This document shows positions 1 to 5,121 of a DNA stretch of 5,121 nt, one piece after another. The stretch comes from Eggerthellaceae bacterium (GTDB lineage Bacteria > Actinomycetota > Coriobacteriia > Coriobacteriales > Eggerthellaceae). The stretch is from NCBI GenBank assembly GCA_017459485.1, contig JAFUCW010000451.1, positions 1 through 5,121 on the forward strand, in the 5' to 3' direction. Within the stretch, counting starts at the first letter, position 1, and every line of letters begins with the position of its first letter. Position numbers and translations under genes: made by a program. The notes below the pieces were generated by a model that made no database searches, was not told where the DNA came from, and worked only from the letters and a program-made list of their open reading frames with translations.

Positions 1-2
1 AG

Positions 3-953
3 CTATGGGCAGCGTTCGGACTCGCCTTCCTCGTGATATTCATCCAGGCAATTGCTATGCTATTCGGCCTTCTTTCGCGCAACGACGAAGCCATCATGAC
101 CGCCGGAGAAATTGCAGGCGGCATCGCCTCGATCCTGTTCATCGTCGTCCTTGGCGGCAAGAAGCTTGCAACCCCTTCGCTCAAAGGCCTGGGAGAGACG
201 TGGCGCATCGTTCGCTGGTTGTTCCTTGCCGACGCGATCGTAGCCGTTATCGACCTTGTTAGCGTGTTTGTCGACGGATCGTTCGAACTAGCCGAGCTGT
301 GGCCCCTGCGCATCATAATGCTCTTGCTTATGTGCGCGGGAATCGGCCTGTACGAAGAAGCCACATTCCGCGGGCTCGTGTTTCACGGCCTTCTTGCACG
401 CATGGGCGCCACCAAGAAAGGCATTTTCTGGGCGATCATCATCTCGTCGTTCATCTTCGGGCTGATGCATATCGATCCGACCAGCATGAACATGGGCGAT
501 CCTTCGCAAGTCATTCAAGCGATCATGAAAATCGTTCAAACGGGGCTCTTCGGGTTCATTGCTGCGGTCATCGTGCTTGAAACAGGTAACATCTGGCCCA
601 TTGCGCTCATTCATGCCCTCAACGACTTCATGCTCATGTTCATGACCTACGGGCTTGCATCCAACCCCATTTCCTACGATTACGTGACGTCAGGCGAAGA
701 GGGGCTGATCTCCATTGGCGTCTACCTAGTGCTTTGCCTTGCCTACCTGCCTTCGGTGATAGCAGCGGCACGCGTGCTGCGCAACCATACCGCGCCTGAT
801 CGCGGACAGTTCTACCGCGCCCGCACCGTGCCAGGGCAAATTACTACGGTCGCACAGCCGCAGATGCAGATGCAGATAGGGATGCAGATGCCGGCGCAGA
901 CGCAGGTGCAGCAGCAAGCGCCAACGCAGATGCCAACGCAGCCCTACCGCTAG
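3..953 (+). CDS. CPBP-family intramembrane metalloprotease (Rce1/Abi-like), 5' end outside the window
   Basis: This is a multi-pass membrane protein of the CPBP (CAAX protease and bacteriocin-processing) family, which cleaves substrates inside the membrane. The reading frame is open to the left edge. A GTG at 33 could start a 306-residue protein, but the codons before it (3-32) continue a hydrophobic helix, so the true start is probably upstream. Numbering from that GTG, the three family motifs are intact: EEATFR (Glu108, Glu109, Arg113), FGLMH (His146) and HALND (His194, Asn197). About seven hydrophobic segments are visible, roughly at the N terminus to 14, 27-41, 59-80, 92-107, 130-147, 168-183 and 225-247. 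Residues 269-306 form a hydrophilic Gln/Met/Pro/Thr-rich tail not needed for the family fold. Known members act in prenyl-protein maturation, bacteriocin self-immunity or regulated proteolysis; the substrate here cannot be told. The family is secure; the role is open. Confidence 0.9.
   Translation, partial: LWAAFGLAFLVIFIQAIAMLFGLLSRNDEAIMTAGEIAGGIASILFIVVLGGKKLATPSLKGLGETWRIVRWLFLADAIVAVIDLVSVFVDGSFELAELWPLRIIMLLLMCAGIGLYEEATFRGLVFHGLLARMGATKKGIFWAIIISSFIFGLMHIDPTSMNMGDPSQVIQAIMKIVQTGLFGFIAAVIVLETGNIWPIALIHALNDFMLMFMTYGLASNPISYDYVTSGEEGLISIGVYLVLCLAYLPSVIAAARVLRNHTAPDRGQFYRARTVPGQITTVAQPQMQMQIGMQMPAQTQVQQQAPTQMPTQPYR
855..941 (+). repeat. Imperfect CAG-based repeat encoding the Gln-rich tail of the CPBP protease
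   Basis: This stretch is built from short CAG-containing units. The hexamer CAGATG occurs at 861, 867, 885 and 927, mixed with CAGACG, CAGGTG, CAGCAG and CAACG variants. In frame it gives alternating Gln-Met, Gln-Thr and Gln-Pro residues. The tail it encodes (837-950) has 13 Gln and 5 Met in 38 residues. The repeat is in frame, so changes in copy number by whole units would alter tail length without breaking the gene. Confidence 0.75.
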
Positions 954-976
954 ACGCCCACGCGACCGCTCGATTC

Positions 977-1381
977 CTACGCGGCTTTCTGCGGTGTTCC
1001 CGACGAAGACGCATCGCCCGCAGGCGGTGCGGCCAAGGGCCCCGCGCACGATGCAGCTGCTTGCAGCACGCCGAACACGATGGCCGCCACGGCTACCAAT
1101 GCCAGCAGCGCGTACTTCAGAATCTGCAAAAGACGTTTCCAGGCGGACTTCTTTTCAGCCGTCTGGTCATCGACTGTCGTATCGACCTGGTCGACTCCCT
1201 GGTCCACCATTTGCACGATAGGAGCGGGGTCGTTCAAATGAATCTGGTCGGGCGTGACCGCGGCAGCGCCTGCGGCCACCGCACCGGCAAGCGCCGCCGC
1301 AACCGCAGTCTTGCCTACTACCTCGGCAGCGTCACGTGCGGTTTCGGCAGTTGGGCGCGGGTTTTCTGAAGGGGTATCCAC
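977..1381 (-). CDS. Small Ala-rich membrane protein of unknown function, coupled to the acyl-CoA ligase
   Basis: I do not recognise this 134-residue protein. It starts at a GTG (1381) with an AGGTG ribosome binding site 7 nt upstream that overlaps the TAG of the ligase gene, so the two are co-transcribed and probably translationally coupled. Residues 1-20 are polar. Residues 25-42 are a hydrophobic Ala/Val/Gly stretch that could be a weak membrane segment. Residues 43-80 are an acidic linker with five Asp between 60 and 72 and no Arg or Lys before residue 77. A basic patch (Lys77, Lys78, Lys82, Arg83) then precedes a clear transmembrane helix at about 84-107, followed by a small, flexible Ala/Ser/Pro-rich tail with one Cys (112). 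The positive patch before the helix suggests that the middle region lies in the cytoplasm and the tail outside; if 25-42 also spans, the N terminus would be outside. A role anchoring or assisting the ligase is only a guess from position. Confidence 0.72.
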   Translation of the reverse strand: MDTPSENPRPTAETARDAAEVVGKTAVAAALAGAVAAGAAAVTPDQIHLNDPAPIVQMVDQGVDQVDTTVDDQTAEKKSAWKRLLQILKYALLALVAVAAIVFGVLQAAASCAGPLAAPPAGDASSSGTPQKAA

Positions 1382-1388
1382 GCGACAG

Positions 1389-1393
1389 CACCT
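1389..1393 (-). promoter_or_regulatory. Ribosome binding site of the small membrane protein gene, overlapping the ligase stop codon
   Basis: On the minus strand AGGTG lies 7 nt before the GTG start at 1381. It shares two bases with the ligase TAG stop (1394-1392). A terminating ribosome would sit on this site, which favours coupled translation of the two proteins. Confidence 0.6.
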
Positions 1394-3038
1394 ACTTGGT
1401 CGTTTCGGCGCGTACCGGCTGTTCGGTGCCGCCGTAAATCTGCCGCAACCGAGGTTTTTCTATCTTGCCCGTCGCATTGCGCGGTACTTCGGCGAACACC
1501 CATGCGCGCGGGCGCTTGTAGCGAGGCAAGTCTGCGCAGTATGCTTCCATCTGCGCTTCGTCAAGATCCATGCCGGACTTCGGCTCAACCACGGCAAGCG
1601 CAATCTCACCCAAGCGCTCGTCGGGAACTCCGATGACCGCCACGTCTTTCACTGCGTCGTTCGCACGAATGAAATCCTCGATTTGCACAGGATAGATGTT
1701 CTCGCCACCCGTGATGATGACGTCTTTCTTGCGGTCAACCAAGTAGATGAAGCCGTCGGCGTCCACTTCGGCCATGTCGCCGGTGTAGAGCCAGCCGTCG
1801 CGCAGCACTTCCGCCGTCGCTTCGGGATTCTTGTAATAGCGCTCCATCACACCGCCGTCGCCGCGCAGGCACAGCTCGCCCACTTCCCCGCTGCCGGGAG
1901 CGACCACAGATCCGTCTTCGGCGCGCACTTCGGCTTCCCAGCCATAGCCCGCCACGCCGATCGCACCCACATGCTCGACGTTTTCTACGCCCAAGTGCAC
2001 GCTGCCCGGCCCAATGCCTTCGGACAGGCCGTAGTTCGTGTCGTACTGGTGATGCGGGAAGTGCTCCAGCCAGCGCTTCACCAAAGAGGGCGGCACTGGC
2101 TGCGCGCCAATGTGCATGAGCCGCCATTGGTCGAGCTTCAGATCGCTAATGTCCACAGCACCAGAATCGATGGCGTACAGGATGTCTTGAGCCCATGGCA
2201 CCAGTAACCATACGATAGTGCATTGCTCTTCGCTTGTGGTGCGCAGGATCCATTCGGGATTGACGCCGCGCAAGATCACGGTTTTCGCGCCGACCGTCAA
2301 ACCGCCCATCCAGTGCATTTTCGCTCCCACGTGGGACAGCGGCGGGATGCACAGGACGGTGTCTTCGTGCGTTTGTCCATGGTGTGCCTGCTCGGTGATG
2401 GCAGCGCGCATAAGGCTTCTGTGCTTGTGAAGGATTGCCTTGGGAAAACCCGTCGTTCCGCTAGAGAAATAGATGGCGCCCAAGTCGTCGTCGGTTATTT
2501 CGACGGCGGGCTCTTCGTGGCTGAAGTGCCCAAGGTGGTCGTGATAGCTGGTCGCGTAGGAGGGGCAGCCGTCGCCTACGAAGTACATGCGCTCGACGTC
2601 TTTCAGTTGGTCCTTGACTTCTTCGACGCGCTCGATGAATTCCGGCCCGAAGATAAGCGTGTCCACGTCGGCAAGGTCTACGCAATAGGCGATTTCATCG
2701 GCAGTGTAGCGATAGTTGAGCGGCACGGCGATGGCGCCGGTCTTCAGCACGCCCATGTAAATCGGAAGCCACTCCAGGCAGTTCATGAGCAAGATGGCCA
2801 CCTTGCTTTCGCGCTGGACACCAGCATTGAGCAGCATGTGAGCAAAGCGATTCGCGCGTCCATTGAACTGCCGCCATGTCATCTCGCGACGGTACCGCTT
2901 CGCCGGGTTAGTCTCTACCAGGTCGTATTCGCGCCAGGTGCGCCCATGCGCCTCGCGAATTTCCGGGTTCACCTCCACCAAGGCAATATCGCCCGGATAG
3001 AGCTTCGCGTCGCGCACAAGATAGTCTGTTATGGGCAT
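1392..3038 (-). CDS. Acyl-CoA ligase (AMP-forming; class I adenylate-forming enzyme)
   Basis: This cytoplasmic enzyme activates a carboxylic acid with ATP to an acyl-adenylate, then transfers the acyl group to CoA. The start chosen is the ATG at 3038 (548 residues), because GGAGGG lies 4 nt upstream. An in-frame ATG at 3071 would add 11 residues but has no ribosome binding site and nearly touches a -10-like box. Numbering from 3038, the visible motifs are the phosphate-binding loop YFSSGTTGFPK (190-200), YGLSEG (336-341), YTGD (418-421), the hinge region around VDRKKD (434-439) with GGENIYP (444-450), and NATGKIEK (521-528), whose Lys525 is the expected catalytic lysine. Both the large N-terminal domain and the C-terminal lid are complete, so the enzyme should be active. 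It resembles medium/long-chain fatty acid and carnitine-type CoA ligases; the substrate cannot be assigned. An extra N-terminal segment holds two similar strands, TWREYD (34-39) and TWRQFN (54-59). No acyl-CoA dehydrogenase, CoA transferase or transporter lies nearby to hint at a pathway. Confidence 0.93.
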   Translation of the reverse strand: MPITDYLVRDAKLYPGDIALVEVNPEIREAHGRTWREYDLVETNPAKRYRREMTWRQFNGRANRFAHMLLNAGVQRESKVAILLMNCLEWLPIYMGVLKTGAIAVPLNYRYTADEIAYCVDLADVDTLIFGPEFIERVEEVKDQLKDVERMYFVGDGCPSYATSYHDHLGHFSHEEPAVEITDDDLGAIYFSSGTTGFPKAILHKHRSLMRAAITEQAHHGQTHEDTVLCIPPLSHVGAKMHWMGGLTVGAKTVILRGVNPEWILRTTSEEQCTIVWLLVPWAQDILYAIDSGAVDISDLKLDQWRLMHIGAQPVPPSLVKRWLEHFPHHQYDTNYGLSEGIGPGSVHLGVENVEHVGAIGVAGYGWEAEVRAEDGSVVAPGSGEVGELCLRGDGGVMERYYKNPEATAEVLRDGWLYTGDMAEVDADGFIYLVDRKKDVIITGGENIYPVQIEDFIRANDAVKDVAVIGVPDERLGEIALAVVEPKSGMDLDEAQMEAYCADLPRYKRPRAWVFAEVPRNATGKIEKPRLRQIYGGTEQPVRAETTK

Positions 3039-3042
3039 GGAG

Positions 3043-3048
3043 CCCTCC
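3043..3048 (-). promoter_or_regulatory. Ribosome binding site that decides the ligase start
   Basis: GGAGGG on the minus strand sits 4 nt before the ATG at 3038 (GGAGG with 5 nt spacing). It is the strongest Shine-Dalgarno sequence in the window and supports this start over the in-frame ATG at 3071. Confidence 0.75.
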
Positions 3049-3073
3049 ACTTCCTCTGGGGGATGATTCATCC

Positions 3074-3079
3074 ATTGTA
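3074..3079 (-). promoter_or_regulatory. Candidate -10 box for the ligase / small membrane protein operon
   Basis: TACAAT on the minus strand differs from the TATAAT consensus at one position. Transcription would begin near 3067, giving a leader of about 29 nt that contains the GGAGGG site. No good -35 hexamer is found 16-18 bp upstream (the 17-bp position reads CAGCGG), so the promoter may be weak, may need an activator, or may not be real. Confidence 0.4.
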
Positions 3080-3235
3080 AATGAATACTTCCTTGGCCGC
3101 TGCGGCGCTTCGCGTATCCAGCCTACGCCTATACTGTGCCCCGCTGCCCCGAAGCACGCAGCCTGTCCCTGTGCCACAACCGTACTCTTCTTTCAAAGCA
3201 AGTCGGCAAAAGACAACCTGGCGAACAACAGGCGC

Positions 3236-4633
3236 CTACTCCCAATCTTGAAGGTCGCAGGTTTCTATGGTTTCGAGCAACTCGCGATTGCCCGGAGCGT
3301 CTTTGAGCGGTGCTACGCGCAACGCATGGTTGGCAATAGCTCGTTCCATGAAGTTGCGCACGTCGCGCGCGTTGGCGAAATTGTCGGGCTTGTGCGCCAC
3401 GCGATTCTTTATCATCTCGCGTGCCTGCACAGATGCCTCCGTCGAAAAACGGTACTCCTGCTTCTCCAGATTCTTCATCAGAATTTCCATCAGTTCGTCG
3501 GCCGTGTAATCGTCGAAATAGATCAGGTTGGCGAAGCGGCTGCGCAAGCCCGGATTGGAGTCTAGGAACTGCTCCATCAGATCCGTGTAGCCCGCAACGA
3601 TGACCACGAATTCGTCTCGGTGGTCTTCCATGGCCTTAAGAAGCGTGTCGACGGACTCCTGCCCGAAGTCGTTGTCGCCTTTCTTCACCGTGAGCGCATA
3701 CGCTTCGTCGATGAACAACACGCCTCCCATGGCAGATTCGATGACCTCCGCCGTGCGCGTCGCCGTCTGCCCCACATAGCCGCGCACCAGACCCGAGCGG
3801 TCCACTTCCACCAGCTGCCCGCGCTCGAGCACGCCCAGGCAACGGTAGATCTTCGCAAGCAGACGCGCCACGGTGGTCTTGCCTGTTCCGGGATTGCCCA
3901 AAAAAGCCATGTGCTTGGAAATGTCTGCAGGCTTCATGTCAAGGTCCGCGCGCATCTGCTGCACCTTGATCAGGTTGACCATGGTGTTCACCTGGTGCTT
4001 CACGCCTTCAAGGCCCACCAGGCTTCCCAGTTCTGCAAGCAGCTCCTCCAATTCGCGTTCGCGCTCTTCCGGCGACTGAGACTCGAGCACTGGCTCCACC
4101 ACACGATAGGTTTTCTGGGTCACGGGACGCCATACACAGTATTCGTTGAGCATGCTTTCGATGCGGGAGAGATATTCGGTGAACCGCTGGACCTCCGCTT
4201 CGGGCACGTCGGGGGCGTAGAGCGTCAACACATGCTGTCCGAAGACCTTGAACGTGTCATAGAAATACATGGCACTCTGCCGACCGAACGGATCCGGATC
4301 GAGCTTGGCGTCCGCGTCGGCGAGCACCGCGTACTTCAAGGACTCGGGCGTGTCCGTAGGCACTTTTGCCGCCATTCCCTTGCGCTCGCGGATGTCGCTG
4401 ACAATTTGGGCGTTTTCGGCGAAGCCAAGCGTCGTGCGGATGAAATCGAGCTCGTCTTCGGTAATGCGCTTGTCCGAATCGGTCAGGTACGCGCCGAAAA
4501 GCGCCAGGTCGTTGCGCAACATTACCTTGAGTTGCCGGCGCTCGGTGGCGGCATTGCCCACGTTGCCGCGCACTAACGCGTCGCATATTTCGTAGGACCT
4601 GTTCAGTAACGCATCAAGGTCAAGCTGTTCCAT
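3236..4633 (-). CDS. CbbX/SpoVK-type AAA+ ATPase with an N-terminal helical domain
   Basis: This 465-residue protein joins a helical N-terminal domain (about 1-180) to a charged linker (183-205) and one AAA+ module (about 206-440). Visible AAA+ signatures are Walker A GNPGTGKT (246-253, Lys252), the pore-loop region with GYVGQTA (285-291), Walker B VLFIDEAY (305-312, Asp309, Glu310), a sensor-1 segment ending AGYT (347-350), the Arg-finger region NPGLRSRF (360-367) and sensor-2 NARDVRNF (421-428). All key residues are present, so it should hydrolyse ATP, probably as a ring. Relatives include CbbX (Rubisco activase), SpoVK and the EccA subunits of type VII secretion. No Rubisco, sporulation or ESX gene is in view, so none of those names is justified. 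The N-terminal part, with an acidic [10 protein letters not shown] stretch (52-61), recalls TerB-like domains; this is only a suggestion. The ATG start has GGAAGGA 10 nt upstream, a slightly long spacing. Leu9 and Leu20 are TTA, a rare codon in this window. Confidence 0.9.
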   Translation of the reverse strand: MEQLDLDALLNRSYEICDALVRGNVGNAATERRQLKVMLRNDLALFGAYLTDSDKRITEDELDFIRTTLGFAENAQIVSDIRERKGMAAKVPTDTPESLKYAVLADADAKLDPDPFGRQSAMYFYDTFKVFGQHVLTLYAPDVPEAEVQRFTEYLSRIESMLNEYCVWRPVTQKTYRVVEPVLESQSPEERERELEELLAELGSLVGLEGVKHQVNTMVNLIKVQQMRADLDMKPADISKHMAFLGNPGTGKTTVARLLAKIYRCLGVLERGQLVEVDRSGLVRGYVGQTATRTAEVIESAMGGVLFIDEAYALTVKKGDNDFGQESVDTLLKAMEDHRDEFVVIVAGYTDLMEQFLDSNPGLRSRFANLIYFDDYTADELMEILMKNLEKQEYRFSTEASVQAREMIKNRVAHKPDNFANARDVRNFMERAIANHALRVAPLKDAPGNRELLETIETCDLQDWE

Positions 4634-4643
4634 CGAAACATGT

Positions 4644-4650
4644 TCCTTCC
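4644..4650 (-). promoter_or_regulatory. Ribosome binding site of the AAA+ ATPase gene
   Basis: GGAAGGA on the minus strand precedes the ATG at 4633 by 10 nt, which is on the long side. A nearer ATG at 4641 is out of frame and leads only to a short shadow frame. The spacer contains the 8-bp palindrome AACATGTT (4637-4644). Confidence 0.5.
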
Positions 4651-4703
4651 GACAGTGCGCACGGGATTAGCTCGTTGCCCGCAGGCGACGATCGCACGCA
4701 TAG

Positions 4704-4732
4704 ATTGTAGTGTAGCGGAAAAGGACGGCGAA
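4704..4732 (-). promoter_or_regulatory. Candidate promoter of the AAA+ ATPase gene
   Basis: TACAAT (4709-4704) lies 17 bp downstream of TTCGCC (4732-4727) on the minus strand. The -10 matches the consensus at five of six positions, the -35 at only three of six. Transcription would start near 4697, giving a leader of about 64 nt. The -10 hexamer is identical to the one before the ligase gene. Confidence 0.42.
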
Positions 4733-4742
4733 TGCCCTCCTT
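4721..4742 (-). terminator. Possible intrinsic terminator after the GGDEF gene
   Basis: On the minus strand AAGGA pairs with TCCTT and, after one G-G mismatch, GGC pairs with GCC around an ATTC loop. The stem is followed by TTCC, so the T-tract is short. It lies 25 bp past the GGDEF stop codon, where a terminator would be expected, and it overlaps the candidate -35 box of the ATPase gene. The weak T-run keeps confidence low. Confidence 0.35.
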
Positions 4743-4766
4743 GGGGAAAGCGCCAAAAAGCAGGCA

Positions 4767-5120
4767 CTACGCGGCACCGGAATCTTCGCGCGCCTTCTCC
4801 TTGTTCTTGTACATGAACTGATCCGCACGAGCAAGAATTTCGCTTGGCCGCATGTCCGGCGACGTGCATTCCACGTACCCGAAGCTCAAGCGCAATGGAT
4901 AGGAAGCGCCCTCCTGCTTGGCAAGGTCGGCCAGCCGGTCGTTGACTGCGTTCGGTATGACGCCGGGGTCGTCAAAGCGACGCCCTCTCACAATAATCAC
5001 GAACTCGTCACCGCCCCAACGAGAAATAAGGCAGGGTATCTCTCCTGTCGACTCCTTGAGCGCACGGGCCACCAGGCGCAGTGCGTGGTCGCCTTCGATG
5101 TGGCCGTACTGGTCGTTGAT
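4767..5120 (-). CDS. GGDEF-domain protein (probable diguanylate cyclase), C-terminal part only
   Basis: The visible 117 residues are most of a GGDEF domain, which condenses two GTP into the second messenger c-di-GMP. The frame is open to the right edge, so the N-terminal sensory or membrane region is outside the window; an internal GTG at 5072 falls inside the conserved domain and is not a start. The first visible residues are INDQYGH then EGD, the guanine-binding part (Asn2 and Asp11 of the visible stretch correspond to the base-contacting pair). The active-site signature RWGGDEF is intact, and the C-terminal LRLSFGYVE strand and ADQFMY helix follow. The inhibitory RxxD site expected just before the signature is absent: at the usual spacing the residues are Glu and Cys, in the stretch EIPCLIS. 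The enzyme is therefore predicted active and not subject to standard product inhibition. The gene ends at the domain, so GGDEF is the last domain of the protein and no EAL domain follows it. Confidence 0.92.
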   Translation of the reverse strand: MNDQYGHIEGDHALRLVARALKESTGEIPCLISRWGGDEFVIIVRGRRFDDPGVIPNAVNDRLADLAKQEGASYPLRLSFGYVECTSPDMRPSEILARADQFMYKNKEKAREDSGAA

Positions 5121-5121
5121 G

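Noticed and set aside
954..976. Bidirectional terminator between the converging CPBP and small membrane protein genes
   Set aside because: The 23-bp gap and its flanks show no convincing stem or T-run on either strand. Transcripts may overlap or end by other means.
1254..3080. Two long plus-strand open frames (317 and 285 codons) opposite the ligase gene
   Set aside because: They are in codon register with the ligase, so they stay open wherever the ligase lacks CTA, TTA and TCA codons, which are rare in GC-rich genes. The translations show no family motif, and the ligase is unmistakable.
3208..3232. Possible terminator after the AAA+ gene (CCTG / CAGG stem, 8-nt loop, then TTGTCTTTT on the minus strand)
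   Set aside because: The stem has only four pairs and the T-tract is interrupted. It is too weak to call, although the 197-bp gap to the ligase suggests that termination occurs somewhere here. I see no gene or RNA in that gap.
3620..4576. Plus-strand open frame of 318 codons opposite the AAA+ gene
   Set aside because: It is in register with the ATPase codons and ends exactly at a TTA leucine codon of that gene. It is a mirror artefact with no recognisable domain.
3236..4633. Naming the AAA+ gene cbbX, spoVK or eccA
   Set aside because: The ATPase module fits all three relatives, but no Rubisco, sporulation or ESX genes are present and the N-terminal domain does not settle the matter.
4635..4646. 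Palindrome AACATGTT just before the ATPase start, considered as a LexA/SOS operator
   Set aside because: LexA boxes of the GAAC-N4-GTTC type need a 4-nt spacer; here the half-sites are only 2 nt apart and one arm reads GTTT. An 8-bp palindrome is expected by chance at this scale.

Overview
This 5.1 kb window looks like ordinary chromosomal DNA from a moderately high-GC bacterium. The use of GTG starts, the GC-rich third codon positions and the gene mix would fit an actinobacterium, perhaps a gut-type Coriobacteriia. That is an inference from general style only; no marker gene is present to fix the taxon.

Layout: one gene runs on the plus strand and enters from the left edge (3-953). It encodes a CPBP-type (Rce1/Abi-like) intramembrane protease with an unusual Gln/Met-rich tail. 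Only 23 bp separate its stop from the stop of a converging minus-strand block. Read in the direction of transcription (right to left), that block holds: the C-terminal part of a GGDEF diguanylate cyclase (5120-4767); a 465-residue CbbX/SpoVK-type AAA+ ATPase with a separate N-terminal helical domain (4633-3236); an acyl-CoA ligase of the AMP-forming class (3038-1392); and a small Ala-rich membrane protein of unknown function (1381-977). The ligase and the small protein are 10 bp apart, and the ribosome binding site of the second overlaps the stop of the first, so they are almost certainly one transcript. The other gaps (133 bp and about 197 bp) each carry a promoter-like TACAAT box, so the GGDEF gene, the ATPase gene and the ligase pair are probably separate transcription units.

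How they may work together: there is no sign of a shared pathway across the whole window. The ligase would activate a carboxylic acid as its CoA thioester in the cytoplasm, and the small membrane protein is its likely but unproven partner. The GGDEF protein would make c-di-GMP. The AAA+ protein is probably a remodelling chaperone whose client is not visible here.

I see no RNA genes, mobile elements or CRISPR arrays. Nothing stands out as a clear new system. The most useful leads are the ligase/small-membrane-protein pair, the N-terminal domain of the ATPase, the missing inhibitory site in the GGDEF domain, a corrected ligase start, and the use of TAG as stop codon by all five genes.
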